Positions 31,816-43,586 of a stretch of 64,000 nt of DNA are shown in pieces; position 1 is the first letter of the stretch, and every line of letters starts with the position of its first letter. The stretch comes from Saccharum officinarum. Its lineage: Eukaryota; Streptophyta; Magnoliopsida; Poales; Poaceae. Location: the NCBI GenBank assembly GCA_020631735.1, contig CM036188.1:11078214-11142213 (forward strand), written 5' to 3'. Below the pieces are notes generated by a model. It had not been told where the DNA came from and made no database searches. It saw nothing but the letters and a program-made list of their open reading frames with translations. A program made the position numbers and the translations under genes.

Positions 31816-32740
31816 AAGCCGCCGCATCCGCCGTCTCTCTCAAGCAGAAGCAGTTCATTCAGCTCGTCGTGGTTTGTGAAAGGATGAGTTAAGAACGACA
31901 ATGGAAGGCAAAGGACAAACAGTTTTGGGCTTGAGCTTCGGCTGCGTCTGCTTGCTCTTGCCTCTAGTGGTCTGGTCTCTCTCAGTTGTTTGTGTTCACC
32001 TACATTCTACACGGACGGCTGGTCCGGACCACCATGATGAGTGATCACGGCCTGTTTGGATCTATAGAATTAATTGGGCTGAATTGAAATCAGTTTCATG
32101 GGTCGCTGGCTTGTTTGGCTGCGCATTGAATTGAATTGGAAAGTGACATTCCAAGCTTTTCCAGAGGTTGAATTTGTGGCCTAGCTACCTCAAATTCATG
32201 GGCTATCGAAGACAAAACAATTCCGCCTCTCATTGTCTTTATCGGGAGTCCAAGCGTCTTCCTCAACCATTTAACCTATTTTCCCCTAAAAAACCATTTG
32301 ACCTATTCTGTTTTTCTATAAAAAACTATACCGCCCTGCCACGATCATTCCCGAATGCAGCTCCGCTGCACCCTGTCCCGTCCACCACGTAACAGAGCGT
32401 CCGCCGCACCCTCATAACAGGGGAGCCCACCCGCTTGCCGCATCCGCAGGGGGTCTAAACCTCGTCGCGCCCATGTCACCTCCATAGCTAGGGTCTGCAT
32501 CTCCGTCGCGGGGAGATGCCACAAGCTTCTGCTCCAGGACCTCTGGCGGGGCCAGGGGAGGCAGCATGTCATATGGGAACGGGCCATGTGCACAGCGTGG
32601 ATGCCTGCACGTCCTCCGGTGGAGCGCTGCCGCTAGCTTACAGCCAAAGCTGCCATGGCTGCCGCACTAGCTCTCTCTTGCTCACTAAACAGCTCTACAT
32701 TGAGATCGATCTACTTTTGTAACACTAAGATGAAACAATT

Positions 32741-33090
32741 GCAACATGCGACATAAACAGATCAAACATTGGAACATACGTACACTTGCAACATAGTCAT
32801 TATAACATATGCAACATCCAGATAGAACACTTGCAACATACATTTGAAACAGATGAAACATATGGAATATATTGTTGCAATATATGTGTGAAACATATGC
32901 AAACATCCGGATCAAAAACGCTTGCAACATACATCTCGAACAAATAAAATATTTTGAACAAACGCTTGCAACATGCCTCTGAAACACTTGCAACATATGC
33001 AATATCCTTGATCTACTTTGCAATATCCATAAAAAACAACTGCAACATACCTCTGAAATAACTGAAACACCTGAATATACATTTGCAACA
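32741..33090. repeat. TTGCAACATA word array, copy 2
   Basis: Same array as at 21640-21995 with single-base differences. Confidence 0.65.
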
Positions 33091-33569
33091 TAGAGAAGGA
33101 GAAGCGTGGGCCGGTTGATTCCAACCATCGGGGTCGGAGCTGGTGACGAGCAGCGGTGCACGAGCACCACCAGCACCTAGCACTAGCGGTGCGCGCGAGC
33201 ACCACCACCGACCAGTGCCACCAGCACCGGCCTTGGCTCAGCCTAGCGAGTGGTGCGTGCTCTACCAGAGGGAGTGGGCAGCGCGGCGCACGCCCAAAGC
33301 GAGGACCGAGGTGCGGGTGGGGCGCGCGACGGGCAGGGGAGTGGAGCTGAGCAAGGAGTAAGGAGCGAGCAGTGTAGGTGGGGCACGCAACAGTGTGGGA
33401 GCGTGGAGCGAGCGAGTGGCGCAAGGTCAGGACGCGGTGGGAGAAGGCCGAGCAGAGTGGGTGAGCGATGTCCGGATGAGAATAAGAGACGAAGGGAGTC
33501 AAAGTTGTGGTGCACGTCACGCCACGCGTCCGTCTGGAGGGAGTTGCTAACGTCGGACGTCCTGTTTGT

Positions 33570-34190
33570 AGCATTATCGTTGTAAAAAATACATAAACTT
33601 TTCGCAAAAGTTGCATTTAAATTCCCCATGTTTGTCATTATGAAAGATAAATTTTAAAAGCCTCCTAAAATTACATTTAATTACGAAAACATGCCTAAAA
33701 TTGCATTTAAAGTTACTATGAAAGATATTGCAAAGTAACACTAAATGTGCTTTTTAGATTACATATATCTAAACAATGTAAATATGCCAAATTCGTGTCT
33801 TACTTATGCACCTATGTAATTTACTAAATATCCCACAAATGTTTGTCTCACCAATATAATCTACTATATGAATAATTCCATTAACCATGAAAATATGCTA
33901 TATATTTTTAGATTACACATTCTACCATTTTAAAATTAAATGTAAGCATTAACGTTGTGTGTCACCATCTTGGCAAAGTAAACATGCTATTTTAATAGTT
34001 TATCAATTATGAAAAAATGTTCTCTTAACAAAGAACATACATACAATTCACTTTAAATTATATTAATATTTCATGATAATGCATTTTTCAAGTTTGATAA
34101 GTTTATAAATTTTAAATGAGATATCATCACTTATAAATATTGTTAATTTAATTTTATGCCATATATGTTGTTATAATACAATACAAATCT
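33570..34190. repeat. AT-rich dispersed repeat, copy 2
   Basis: Near-identical to 22480-23100 and related to 41700-42310. It also lacks the SINE. Confidence 0.7.
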
Positions 34191-35149
34191 TAGATTTAGC
34201 AAAAAAAATCAACATCTTCAAGGTCGTGGTGCAGGCTAAAACAACTATTTATGTCTTTATACTTCCTCCATTCCAAAATATAAGACCTTTTGGTTTTTCT
34301 AGATATATTGTTTTTACTATGTATCTAGACATAGTAAAAATTCTTAGATGTAGCGAAAAAATTCAACATCTTCAAAATTAGGACTATGCATGGAGTCTAA
34401 AAGTTTAACTACACTAACTAAAAAAACTAATTAGGCACAAGTATGGTCATGCACATTTGCCTCCAAACGTTGTTCAAAACCTTGCTCTTTTCTTCTAAAT
34501 CATCCTCAATTGCCTTCTCTTGAATGGACAATACAATAAGTATCAGTACAAACCATTGTTATCCTAACTGATAAACAATTTACAGTCAATCACCTAAATT
34601 TAGGCATGCATTATTCGGGCTAGGAACTCAACCAAATGGGCAAAATGACTGTTTAAATTGGGATAAACGGTTGATTAAACGGAATCGACAGACCACCATG
34701 GAACGTTTAAACAGTGTTTAAGCAGGCAAGGAATTGTTTAATCGAACAATGGTTCAAACATAACAAAAAAACATTAATTACACCATGCATTTAGAAAACA
34801 TATAGCTTGTTTCTACAATTGCATGAGCGCAAAAACCACCTAAAGCTACTGTTAAGCTTTTGAAGTTTTAGGGACTTGTTTGTAAATAAAAATGACCTTG
34901 TAAATATTTTTCAAAACTAGGGACTAAAATGTAAAAGTTTTTACCTCAAAATAATTAAAAATCTTAGAGATCTTCTTGTAAAATTGCCATTCTCAAAATC
35001 ATTTTTAAATCTAAAAAAATTATGACATCATCAATTGGATTAATGACATTAGCATCAATTTTTGAAATGAATTAATCATTTTATAAAAAGAAATAATACG
35101 GTTAGGGACTTGTTTGTAAATAACCTTAGATATCGTGACGACAATAGCT

Positions 35150-35600
35150 TTGGAGGGTGGTTAGCAGCTCAGCTCAGCTTGAGCCAGGTGACGGCTTTGC
35201 TATGAAGCTAGACGGCGGCGCAACTGCAGGAGAGATAGCACAACATGATGGGTGGCACACTGGAGTGGGGTTGCTCGGGTGGAGCAACCTTGTGGTGGTG
35301 GTGGAAGTTGCTGAGGACGGAGATGGGTGAAAAAGGTTGTTGCTTGCCAGAAAACATCACGAGCAAAAAGTTCGGTTTTGGATCTATAGAGCTTGGGGTG
35401 GTGGCTCACAAAATGGATTCTAGATCTGTGATCAGCGCAACAAGGGGAACGCCGACATGTATATATATGTTAGGGTTAGGTGTTTCTAATTTTGAAGTTA
35501 TTTAATTTTGCAGTTAAAAATAATTCCAAATAGTCCTCGGAAAAATACTAGAGATAGAAAGAAGGATAAGGAACTCGAATGAATAAAATATTTGGTGTTT
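35150..35600. repeat. Gypsy LTR-related fragment, copy 2
   Basis: Copy of 24060-24510, carrying TAGATCTGTGATCAGCG, the TATATATATG stretch and GGATAAGGAACTC. Confidence 0.55.
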
Positions 35601-35828
35601 ATAAGGTAATAGATATGAGTAGCCATTGACTAACCAGATTATTCTACTTCACTTCTAGATAGAGAAACGAACTATATAATACTCAATAATACGGCGAAAT
35701 ATTTCTACAAAACATCTAACCCAAGCACAAGTAATGGGACCGTAGACAGGCAAGTGAAATCCAATACACGAAAATTGATCTGTCTGCACTCGCCGTCGCT
35801 GTCGTCGTCTGTCCGACTCCCTGAATCC

Positions 35829-36244
35829 CTGATTAAACTCATCGACTCGCCATCTCCGGTCTCCCGTCCCCGACTAATCCGAGGTATTAAGCAGGACGTG
35901 GTGGCCGTGGCCGCCGTAGCCGGACTCGCTCGCTAGCTGGTGCACGAGCCAGGATCCGAGGTGGTCCTGCTCGGTCGGTGAAGACTCTTCTACTCGTCCC
36001 CTTCCTCCTGCAAATCTGCGCCGCACAAGCTCGATCTGCCGTAAGCCGCCGAGGCTGCCGTGAGACGCCGCATGCATACGCCGTCTCTCTCAACTCTCAA
36101 CCAGTTAAAGCTCGTCGTTTGTGAAAGGAGAAGTTAAGAACGGACAATGGAAGGCAAGGGCAAAGGAAAAGATACTCATTTCAGTTTTGGGCTTCGGCTG
36201 CGTCTGCTTGCTCTTTCCCTCTGGTGGTTTGGCCTCTCTCACCT
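35829..36244. repeat. Dispersed GC-rich repeat, copy 2
   Basis: Copy of 24740-25155, the third unit of the GC-rich family. Confidence 0.7.
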
Positions 36245-37226
36245 GTGGTGTGGATGCCGCTTGTCGTGACTATCTTCCTTGATATTGCTAATTGGCACCA
36301 CTCAAGCAGAAGAACAAGACAAAAAAAAGTTCACACAACTTTCTTTTTTCGAAAAGATGTCAAAATCCTTGTTGTGACACTACTACAAAAAAACATTTTT
36401 AGTGGCGGGTAAAATAGGTTTTCAGGGGCGGTCAGTCCAACCGCTGCAGTGCCACCGTCAATAAAGACGGGGCGTCTCTAGCGACGGGCTTTTAACCGCC
36501 CCTGAAAATATATTTCTAGGGGCGGTTCTGTTAGGATCTCCATCTCTGAAAATGCATTTTCAGGGGCGGTTGCAGTAGGCAAACCGCCTCTAAAAATTCT
36601 TTTTCAGTGTCGGTTCCAATACATGAACTGCCCCTGAAAATGCATTATCAGGGGCGGCTGCTGCAATGCAACCGTCCCTAAAAATGTTTTTTCAAGGATG
36701 GTTGTGGCAATGCAACGGCCTCTGAAAATGTATTTTCAGGAACGGTGTTATCAACCGCCTCTGAAAATCAGTTTCAAATTTTTGAATTTGAAATTTTCTG
36801 CCAAATTTGAAATCGTGTTTTGCCACCAAATTTCATACCCGATTGCAAATAATTCAAATTAACTTCATAAATACACAGTAGTGCACTAGTTATACACACA
36901 AGATCAACAAAATATTTGTACATTACAAATTACAAGTCAACATTAATTGTGCTCCTGCCCAAAGAATGAAAAGAAGGGATACATGTATTTTAGGCGAAGG
37001 GACTCAAACTTGGGATGTGTTGCATACTCCGAGTCATGATCATAGAATAAGCCCTTCGGATTAAGAACCTCCCGCACCATGAACTTGCAGAAATCTTCTC
37101 GAACAAGTTGAACATCGCTGGGTAATTACTTCGTTTGGCCTCATGCTCTACAAAAAAAGGAACAAATTAACTAGATTCATATTAATGAACATATGCATAT
37201 GATATGGTTCGATAGAGCAGCTTACG

Positions 37227-38632
37227 TCTTCAGGGTTATTGTGGTAAGTCCCGTTGGCTCTCATCCATTGACATACATAGTAGCCACAAAGCACGCTTCC
37301 GGTAGGCTGCCTCAAGCACTGCAGGTCGGTGACATGCAAAAAAATAATACAGTGAAACACATTGTTCTATATAAGGAATATGAGAAGCTATTTGAGTTAG
37401 AAAATGGTCGTACCCATTGATTTACACAAACATCCATCTTCTCCTTTGCTGGGTCATGCACCCTGCCTTCTTTAACGTATCATCTGTACACGCTATTTAA
37501 GGAACAAAATAATCACTTTCACTATAACGATAATCAGATGAAAAATATTGTCATAGGTAATGAACTACAATTACTTACGTTTGTAACACGTTGATGCAAT
37601 TTTGGTACATTTTTCTATCTTTTCTCATAGAGTCAAAGATGGAAATCCGGCCAACTCTCAAATTGATGCTTGCTAAGATGAAGTGATCGCTGCCTCAGTA
37701 CAAAAAAGATAATAGTGTCAATGTAAACCATTTACCAAATAGCATGAAAAAAAGATAGTAGTCGATCTTACCCGAAATTGTATGGGGCTTCTATATATTG
37801 GAATCTCTGATGAGCTATGAACGCCTTCCCATTATATAATGCAACTTCATTCCTTGCTTCCCTGTATGAAGCCTTCCTAATTGCCTCTCTCGCCTTGCCT
37901 TTGGCATCCTTAAATGCAGGATGATCATTTTGCCACAATAGAAGTCCAGTGATTTGGGTCATGGTATGCGTTCCTCAAGTTCAACCTGGCCAAATCCATC
38001 CACTCTTTCTTACATGAAAGTAAGGCAAATGTGTGGTTAAAAGGATAGCACAAGCACATAAAACCAAAATTGAGGATGAGTTTAAGAAAACACTACTTAC
38101 ATGCACCACAGAGTAATCTGACTTACATCGAGTCTCTTCTGTTGGTATAAAAATTGAATGTCCTCAAAAGATACGGTCAGTTTTGAAAATTCTACACCGG
38201 TAGCGAATATATCGTTAGCAGGGTAATTCACCGGCACTGACTCTAAGCCAAGTTCTACCGCTTCCAAATACCACATCCGAAAGACCCTCATGTGTAACAA
38301 TCTCTTGTTCCATTCTAGGGCAAAATCAGGTAGGAATTCCTTGCCTGGCATGTATTCATAGGGGCACTCGGGACTGTTTTGTTCCATCATGTCTTTAACG
38401 AATTCAATGCTCGCCAGGGTTTGGCTCAAACGGTGTTGGCCACCAAAGATTGTTCCAGATCCTTCTTAGCCATGCTGGCCTTGGCATTTCTAGCTGACGA
38501 AGGCACCGCCTTGCCCTTGATTGTAGAAGCATCCTGGGGGTTCTTTTTGCCAAGAGACCTCCACATCACAGATATGCCAGCATCGGGTGGGTTGCTACCC
38601 TTCTCAAATTCTTTCAACATCTTAGGAAACAT
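37227..38632 (-). pseudogene. Transposon-borne Ulp1-like (C48) cysteine protease remnant, copy 2
   Basis: Same arrangement as in copy 1, and better preserved: 64 codons at 37962-37768 read through TGLLLWQNDHPAFKDAKGKA and ASYREARNEVALYNGKAFIA to QRFQYIEAPYNFG, where copy 1 is frameshifted. Downstream pieces carry SDHFILASINLRVGRISIFD (His and Asp) and [13 protein letters not shown] (Cys). The proline-rich N-terminal part is broken by a stop and by the LTR insertion at 38766. Expected activity in intact relatives is SUMO-specific proteolysis. Here no continuous frame can be assembled with confidence. Confidence 0.65.
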
Positions 38633-38765
38633 TTGTAGCTACGGTGGAGGTAGAGGTGGCGGCGTCACTGTTTGTGGCTGCGGTGGCGGTGGGGGCGCAA
38701 CCATTTGTGGTTGCGAAGGAGGATGGGAGCGCGGTGGCGGCAGCGGTGGCGGTGGCGATGCTGGC

Positions 38766-40771
38766 TGAAAGGTCCTAATATGGCTAGAAGGAGATGAATA
38801 GCCTATTAAAAATTCTACAAACTCACTAGAGCAAAAGGTTAGTATAACAAATGGTGAAATACAATTTTGCTCTAGCTTTACAAGGGTTGCAAGCTACCTA
38901 TCCAACAATTTTAGTAACTATGATCACTATAACAATCAATGGCTAAGTCACTATGAGCTCTCACAAGCTAGCTACACTAAAGAGCTCAATTAGGTGACAA
39001 GCTACACTAGCAAAGATAATACAAGCTCTCAAAACTAATTACACTAAAGAGCTTGTTACAACTAGTTTGCGGAATGTAAAAGAGAGGTATGTGATCTTTA
39101 TATCGCCGCATCGAGGAATGAACCAATCATAATAATATGAAGACTAATCACCAGGAGAAATCTAAGGAATCAATCACAATGGAGACACACGATTTTTCTC
39201 CTGAGGTTCATGTACTTGCCGGCACGCTACGTCCCTGTTGTGTCGACCACCACTTCGTGGTTCGGCGGCTAATTGGCAATCCAAAGCCAAGCTCCCCAAG
39301 AGCACCGCAAGAACCTACCGCAAGTGAGGTAACTCAATGACATGAGCAATTTACTAGAGTTGCCTTTGGCACTCCGCCGGGGAAGACACAACACCCCTCA
39401 CAAATCACCAGGAGGTGCCCAAGAACAAGCACCACTCTTGCCACAACTCCTCCGCTGCCTCCAAGCCGTCTAGGTGGCGGCAACCACCAAGAGAAATAAG
39501 AATCCCACAGCCAAAGATCACCCAAGTGCCAACTAGTGTAAGCTCAAAAGCAAATGCACTTGAGATCACTCAATCTCACATTGATTTGTCAATCAAGCAA
39601 GGGAGATGAGTGAGATGGAGTATGCTCAGCTCAAGAGGATGTTAGAATGTCAAAATGTCTAAGAGAGTTGCCCTTGAGCTATCTAACAAGTATTTATAAG
39701 CCCCCTCAAAAGATAGAGCCCATGAAGGGGTACTCAGCGTACCGACCGGACACGTAGGTCGATATGACCGGACGCGTTGCCCTGCATCCGGTCATCCTGC
39801 GCTGTCCATGTGTCGCCTGCGTTCAACGTCAAATGCCCGATCTTAACGGTCACCTGCCTTGCACCAAAGGGTCAAGGGCGACCGGATGCGCAGGTGCAAC
39901 GTACCTGATGCACGGCCAGCGTCCAATCGCTCACGCACACGCACTCGCGAAGCCTGACCGGACGCGCCGCTCGCTCAATGCACCGGACGCTATAGGAGCT
40001 GCGTTTGGTCGTTTCCAGTAAGGGTCCAAAGAGCAAAATTAGCGACCGGACGCGTCAGGTGTAAGTTGATCGGACGCACCTCAGCGTCCGGTCAACACTT
40101 CGAGTTTCACTGCTCTCATGCGATGCTGACGTCACTTGGATCGGATGCTGACGCTCTGCGTTCGGTCGCTCGCACCTGACGCGCAGGTGCGCGCGCTACA
40201 ACTTCGCCCGCGGCTTGAACTGATCGGACGTGACCCTAGCGTCCGGTTGATTCGACCACCGCATCCGGTCAACCGAAAATGGGCATTTCACTTCCACGAA
40301 TTCGCTGAAACTCCACCTCTTTCCCAAATGTGCTAACACCACCAAGTTTACATCACCATGTGCATGTGTGTTAACATTTTCCGCAATCATTTTGAAGGAG
40401 TTAGGCAAGCTCTCCACTAGATCTAAATGCATATGCAAATGAATCCTCATCTAGTGGCACTTAAGTGATCAATAGCCTCAGAAATTCCCCTCTTTATAGT
40501 ACGGCTACCGATCCTAAATGTGATCACACCCTCTATAGTGACTTGATCACCAAAAGCAAAACCCCTAGCAATATACCTTTGCTTTGAGCTTCATAGGGTT
40601 GCTTGATCACCTCATCTTCATCTCCAAGTTAGGCTCCACCTTATGATCTCCATCAAGAGCACTTGGCCACCTACACTTGAAGTGTACTAATCACCTTTGC
40701 TACGCACACTTAGGCACATGTGATTAGTACTAGGGTTTCATCAATTATCCAAAACCAAACTAGGGCTTTCA
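38766..40771. mobile_element. Solo LTR of a Copia (SIRE/Maximus-like) retrotransposon
   Basis: Starts TGAAAGGTCCTAATATGGCT and ends ACTAGGGCTTTCA: TG..CA ends with TGAAAG/CTTTCA inverted repeats. CTGGC flanks both sides (38761-38765 and 40772-40776), an exact 5-bp duplication. It is 2006 bp, with no internal domain or second LTR, so it is a solo LTR left by recombination. The middle (39735-40275) is a patchwork of GACCGGACGC / GCGTCCGGTC words. The family assignment rests on the resemblance of the ends to grass SIRE-type LTRs and is less certain than the structure. Confidence 0.9.
39735..40275. repeat. CGGACGC/GCGTCCGGTC word cluster inside the LTR
   Basis: GACCGGACGCG, CATCCGGTC, GCGTCCGG and near variants recur about fifteen times in 540 bases in both orientations, raising GC locally. 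This is characteristic of this LTR family and codes for nothing. Confidence 0.65.
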
Positions 40772-41699
40772 CTGGCACAACAGTTTGTACCTGCAGAAGC
40801 AGTGTCGGTTGGGGTGGCGATGGTGGTGGTAGTGGCGGTGGTGGAGGCAAAGTAAATATAGAAATTAACTAGAGTTCATGTGAGCCAAAGTAATTAAGTT
40901 GGGCAAAATCAGTCTAAATTGCTAGGAAAAATAAAAAAATCTAACATCATGCATGTCTCTCTCTAGATCTCTAAGTGAAAGAAATGAACATGAAAAGTTT
41001 GAAAAGAGTTTCGGTATGCCACTATCTCACCTCTCAAATCCAACTTCAAAGGTTCAAAGGGCAAAACCTCCCCCACTCTATTTTTGCTATTTCTCGCCCT
41101 CCAAGTGAGTTAATGGTGCTCAGCATGCATACGGTTCCGAGGAGGAAGAAGGGGTACTTGGGGGGAGCATTTTTAGGGGCGGTTGACTAAAGAGAACAGC
41201 CTCTGGTAATGCATTTGTAGGAGCGGTTCTCTTAACGAACTGTCTTTGAAAATAGATCACTTTTAGAGACGGTTGACTAAAGAGAACCATCTCTGAAGAT
41301 CTATTTTCAGGGGCGGTTACGTTTTTAGGGCCAGTTCTCTTAACGTAACCGCCCCTGAAAATGGATGTCTATCAGAGGCTGTTTTCTTAATAGAACCGCC
41401 CCTGAAGATGTCTTCAGGGCGTTCATGGAGCTACAGTGCTCACCGGTGCGGTTAGAGGTGGCTGGCTAGTTGAACCACCTCTGATAGAAAAGGGTGGTGT
41501 CGATAAAAATGATTCCTGTAGTAGTGTGATTTTGTTCCTTAATATTGGTAATTGGAGGCTTCTAAAGGAGTATCTACATGAATCCTTACAAGCGGACGCG
41601 AAAGGAAAATAGATAGACAAATCGCAGATATTTTTACAAAAACATTATCGTAGCTAGTAATACACATTGGACCTATTCTAGTTTTCTAAAGAATTACCA

Positions 41700-42315
41700 G
41701 ACCACCTCAGCCTGGAAAATACATAAACTATTCACTAAAGTTGCATACACTTGTTTGTCATTATGAAATAAACTTAAAAAACCTCCTAAAATTGCATTTA
41801 ATTACCAAAACGTGCCACGATGAAAGGTACTGCAAAGTAACACTAAATGTGCCTTTTAGATTATAAAACATATCTAAACAATGTAAGTACGCTAAATTTG
41901 TCATTATAAAAAAAGATAAATTTAAAAACCTCCTAAAATTGCATTTAATTACTAAAACATGCCACTATGAAAGATACTGCAAAGTAACACTTGATGTGCC
42001 ATTTAGATTATTACACATATCTAAACAAGGTAAATACACTAAATTTGTGTCTTTGAAGTGTCGACAGGGGAGCCCTCTACCTATTTTTTTTTGTTTTTTA
42101 AGCTAGCCTAGAAATTCATTCCATGGGGATTTGAACCTGGCCTGCTTGGGTGCTACTGAGGAGCTCCAACCACTAGGCTGGAGGCCCATTCGCTATGCTA
42201 AATTTGTGTCTTAATTATGCACCTACACAATTAACTAAATATCCCACAAATATTGTCTTACCAATATAATCTATTATAAAAAATAATTCAATAACCACAA
42301 AAATATGCTACATAT
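41700..42315. repeat. AT-rich dispersed repeat, third copy, carrying a SINE
   Basis: Diverged relative of 22480-23100. It contains two rounds of GTCATTATGAA..CCTCCTAAAATTGCATTTAATTAC (about 41757-41830 and 41900-41970), so it has an internal duplication. The SINE at 42054-42197 interrupts it. Confidence 0.7.
42054..42197 (-). mobile_element. tRNA-derived SINE with 15-bp target duplication
   Basis: Read on the minus strand it begins near GGGCCTCCAGCCTAGTGGTT, with an A box (TAGTGGTTGGAG) and a B box (GGTTCAAATCC) of the RNA polymerase III promoter, then an A-rich tail region. CTAAATTTGTGTCTT occurs at both ends (42039-42053 and 42198-42212). The related segments near 22690 and 33780 show the uninterrupted site (CCAAATTCGTGTCTTACTTATGC). 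It is 144 bp. The structure, duplication and empty site together make this firm. Confidence 0.9.
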
Positions 42316-42420
42316 CACTACTACAGATTGAGTTATCCCAGCCCTCTTTTCACTGCCGGTTATTACATAACTGGCAGCGAAATTGTTTCACCGCCGGTTA
42401 TTACATAACAACATTCAATT
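42316..42420. mobile_element. CACTA end fragment
   Basis: CACTACTACAGATTGAGTTA starts at 42316, followed by two (C/A)CTGCCGGTTATTACATAAC(T/A) units. This looks like a CACTA left terminus with its subterminal repeats; a matching right end was not found. Confidence 0.55.
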
Positions 42421-42894
42421 AGAGATGATGTGGCTTGCTGAGAATTGAGAGAAATACCATTAATGATATATACTTAGTGCATTCCATCTATATAGGTTAT
42501 ATAGACAGGAGAAGAGAACATTGCTATATGTACTTGGATCTCGGTTATGCTTTTTTTTGTGTTAATAAACATATGCTCTCCTGTGAATGAAAAACAGAGC
42601 CTGGCAGAATGAGGAGAAACGGGCTCTGATCCTAACCATTGCTGGTTCCTTGGATGGCTGAGAATTGAGATGCTGCTACTACTGCTTAATTATGTGCAGT
42701 AGCAGCACCCGATCTTGGTGGCTCACACAGTGGCGCGCCAGTCTTTATTGGTCTATAATTATAAAGACCATTTTTCCTCTATAGGAGTATTGTGGATGCC
42801 CTATCTGACTCATGCAGGCTCTCTTCTCTCCCCTCTCGAACTGTCACCTGTCTGACCGGGTAACAGTTTGTCTCCCTAGAGAAGCAAAGCCTTG
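42421..42894. other. Intergenic, nothing recognised
   Basis: No coding frame, repeat or terminus identified. Confidence 0.35.
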
Positions 42895-43162
42895 GTCCTT
42901 GTTTAGTTCTCTCAATTCTCCCTTAAATTTTACTATGCAAAAAGAAGATTTCCCGTCACATCAAAATGTCGGCAAATGCATGGAGTACTAAATGTTGATG
43001 AAATCAAAAACTAATTGCACAGTTGTGTTGTACTTTGCGAGACGAACATTTTAAGCCTAGTTAGTCAAAATTTGGATAATTTTTACTAAATACAAACGAA
43101 ATGCTACAGAAATTCTGATACAGTGTTTTTCTCCCCAACTCACCGAACTAAACGAGGCCTTG
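42895..43162. mobile_element. MITE of the GGCCTCGTTTAGTTC family
   Basis: The left end CCTTGTTTAGTTCTCTCAATT pairs with the inverse of the right end GAACTAAACGAGGCCTTG. The interior shares CGTCACATCAAAATG, CATGGAGTACTAAATG, GCGAGACGAAC and AATGCTACAG with the elements at 46198, 47630, 51612 and 51869. Confidence 0.8.
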
Positions 43163-43353
43163 ATCAATTCCAAGCGAAGTCGTCGGTCCAGAACCCAAGA
43201 AAATTAAGTTAAAGTGTTTGCAGTTCAGGCAGACATGCATGCACAACAATCAATGAGCTATCCAGCGCCAGCTAGGCCATGCATGGTAGTACGTATGTAC
43301 GTGCATCATCCATATGGCACCAAATTAAACAGGTAGCCCCGTCTCATCTCTAA

Positions 43354-43583
43354 GGCTCCGTTTAGTTTGGATGTTAAAGTTTAATAAACACTATAGCATT
43401 TTCGTCTTATTTGATAAAAAGTTTCCAATCTTGAACTAATTAGGCTTAATAGACCCGTCTCGTAAATTACTCATAATCTGTGCCGACATGCATGCAATTA
43501 GTCTACATTTAGTACTCCATACATTTGAGGGAACATTGATGTAATGGGAGTTAAATTTTAACTTCTCCAAACCAAACGGGGCC
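43354..43583. mobile_element. Tourist-like MITE with TAA duplication
   Basis: GGCTCCGTTTAGTTTGGATG at the left and, inverted, GGCCCCGTTTGGTTTGGAG at the right. TAA flanks both ends (43351-43353, 43584-43586). The interior TTAGGCTTAATAGACCCGTC and TTTAGTACTCCATACATTTG match the element at 51070-51300 in inverted order. Confidence 0.85.
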
Positions 43584-43586
43584 TAA

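Larger units (their letters stand above)
28662..39655. repeat. 11-kb duplicated segment, copy 2
   Basis: Begins TACTATGGAAAATAGTGCC right after the gap, matching TACCTATGG at 17551, and stays collinear with copy 1 to 39655, where copy 1 ends at the gap. Offsets drift from about 11,110 to 11,089 through small indels. Sequence continues beyond 39655 without interruption. Confidence 0.95.
36378..41526. mobile_element. Complete CACTA (En/Spm) transposon with TGA target duplication
   Basis: The left end CACTACTACAAAAAAACATT and the inverted right end CACTACTACAGGAATCATTT are CACTA termini. TGA flanks both (36375-36377 and 41527-41529), the 3-bp duplication of this superfamily. Both subterminal zones (36410-36770 and 41160-41460) are full of AGGGGCGGTT and its inverse. 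The total is 5149 bp, of which 2006 bp are an inserted solo LTR plus its 5-bp duplication. A TNPD-type transposase was not found; the only coding trace is an Ulp1-like protease on the minus strand. It is therefore probably non-autonomous. Confidence 0.93.

Noticed and set aside
39735..40275. CRISPR-like array of CGGACGC words
   Set aside because: Short, degenerate, in both orientations and without uniform spacers; it is an LTR sequence of a plant genome.
42100..42197. tRNA gene on the minus strand
   Set aside because: A and B boxes are present, but no cloverleaf can be drawn and 15-bp target duplications flank the element. It is a SINE.
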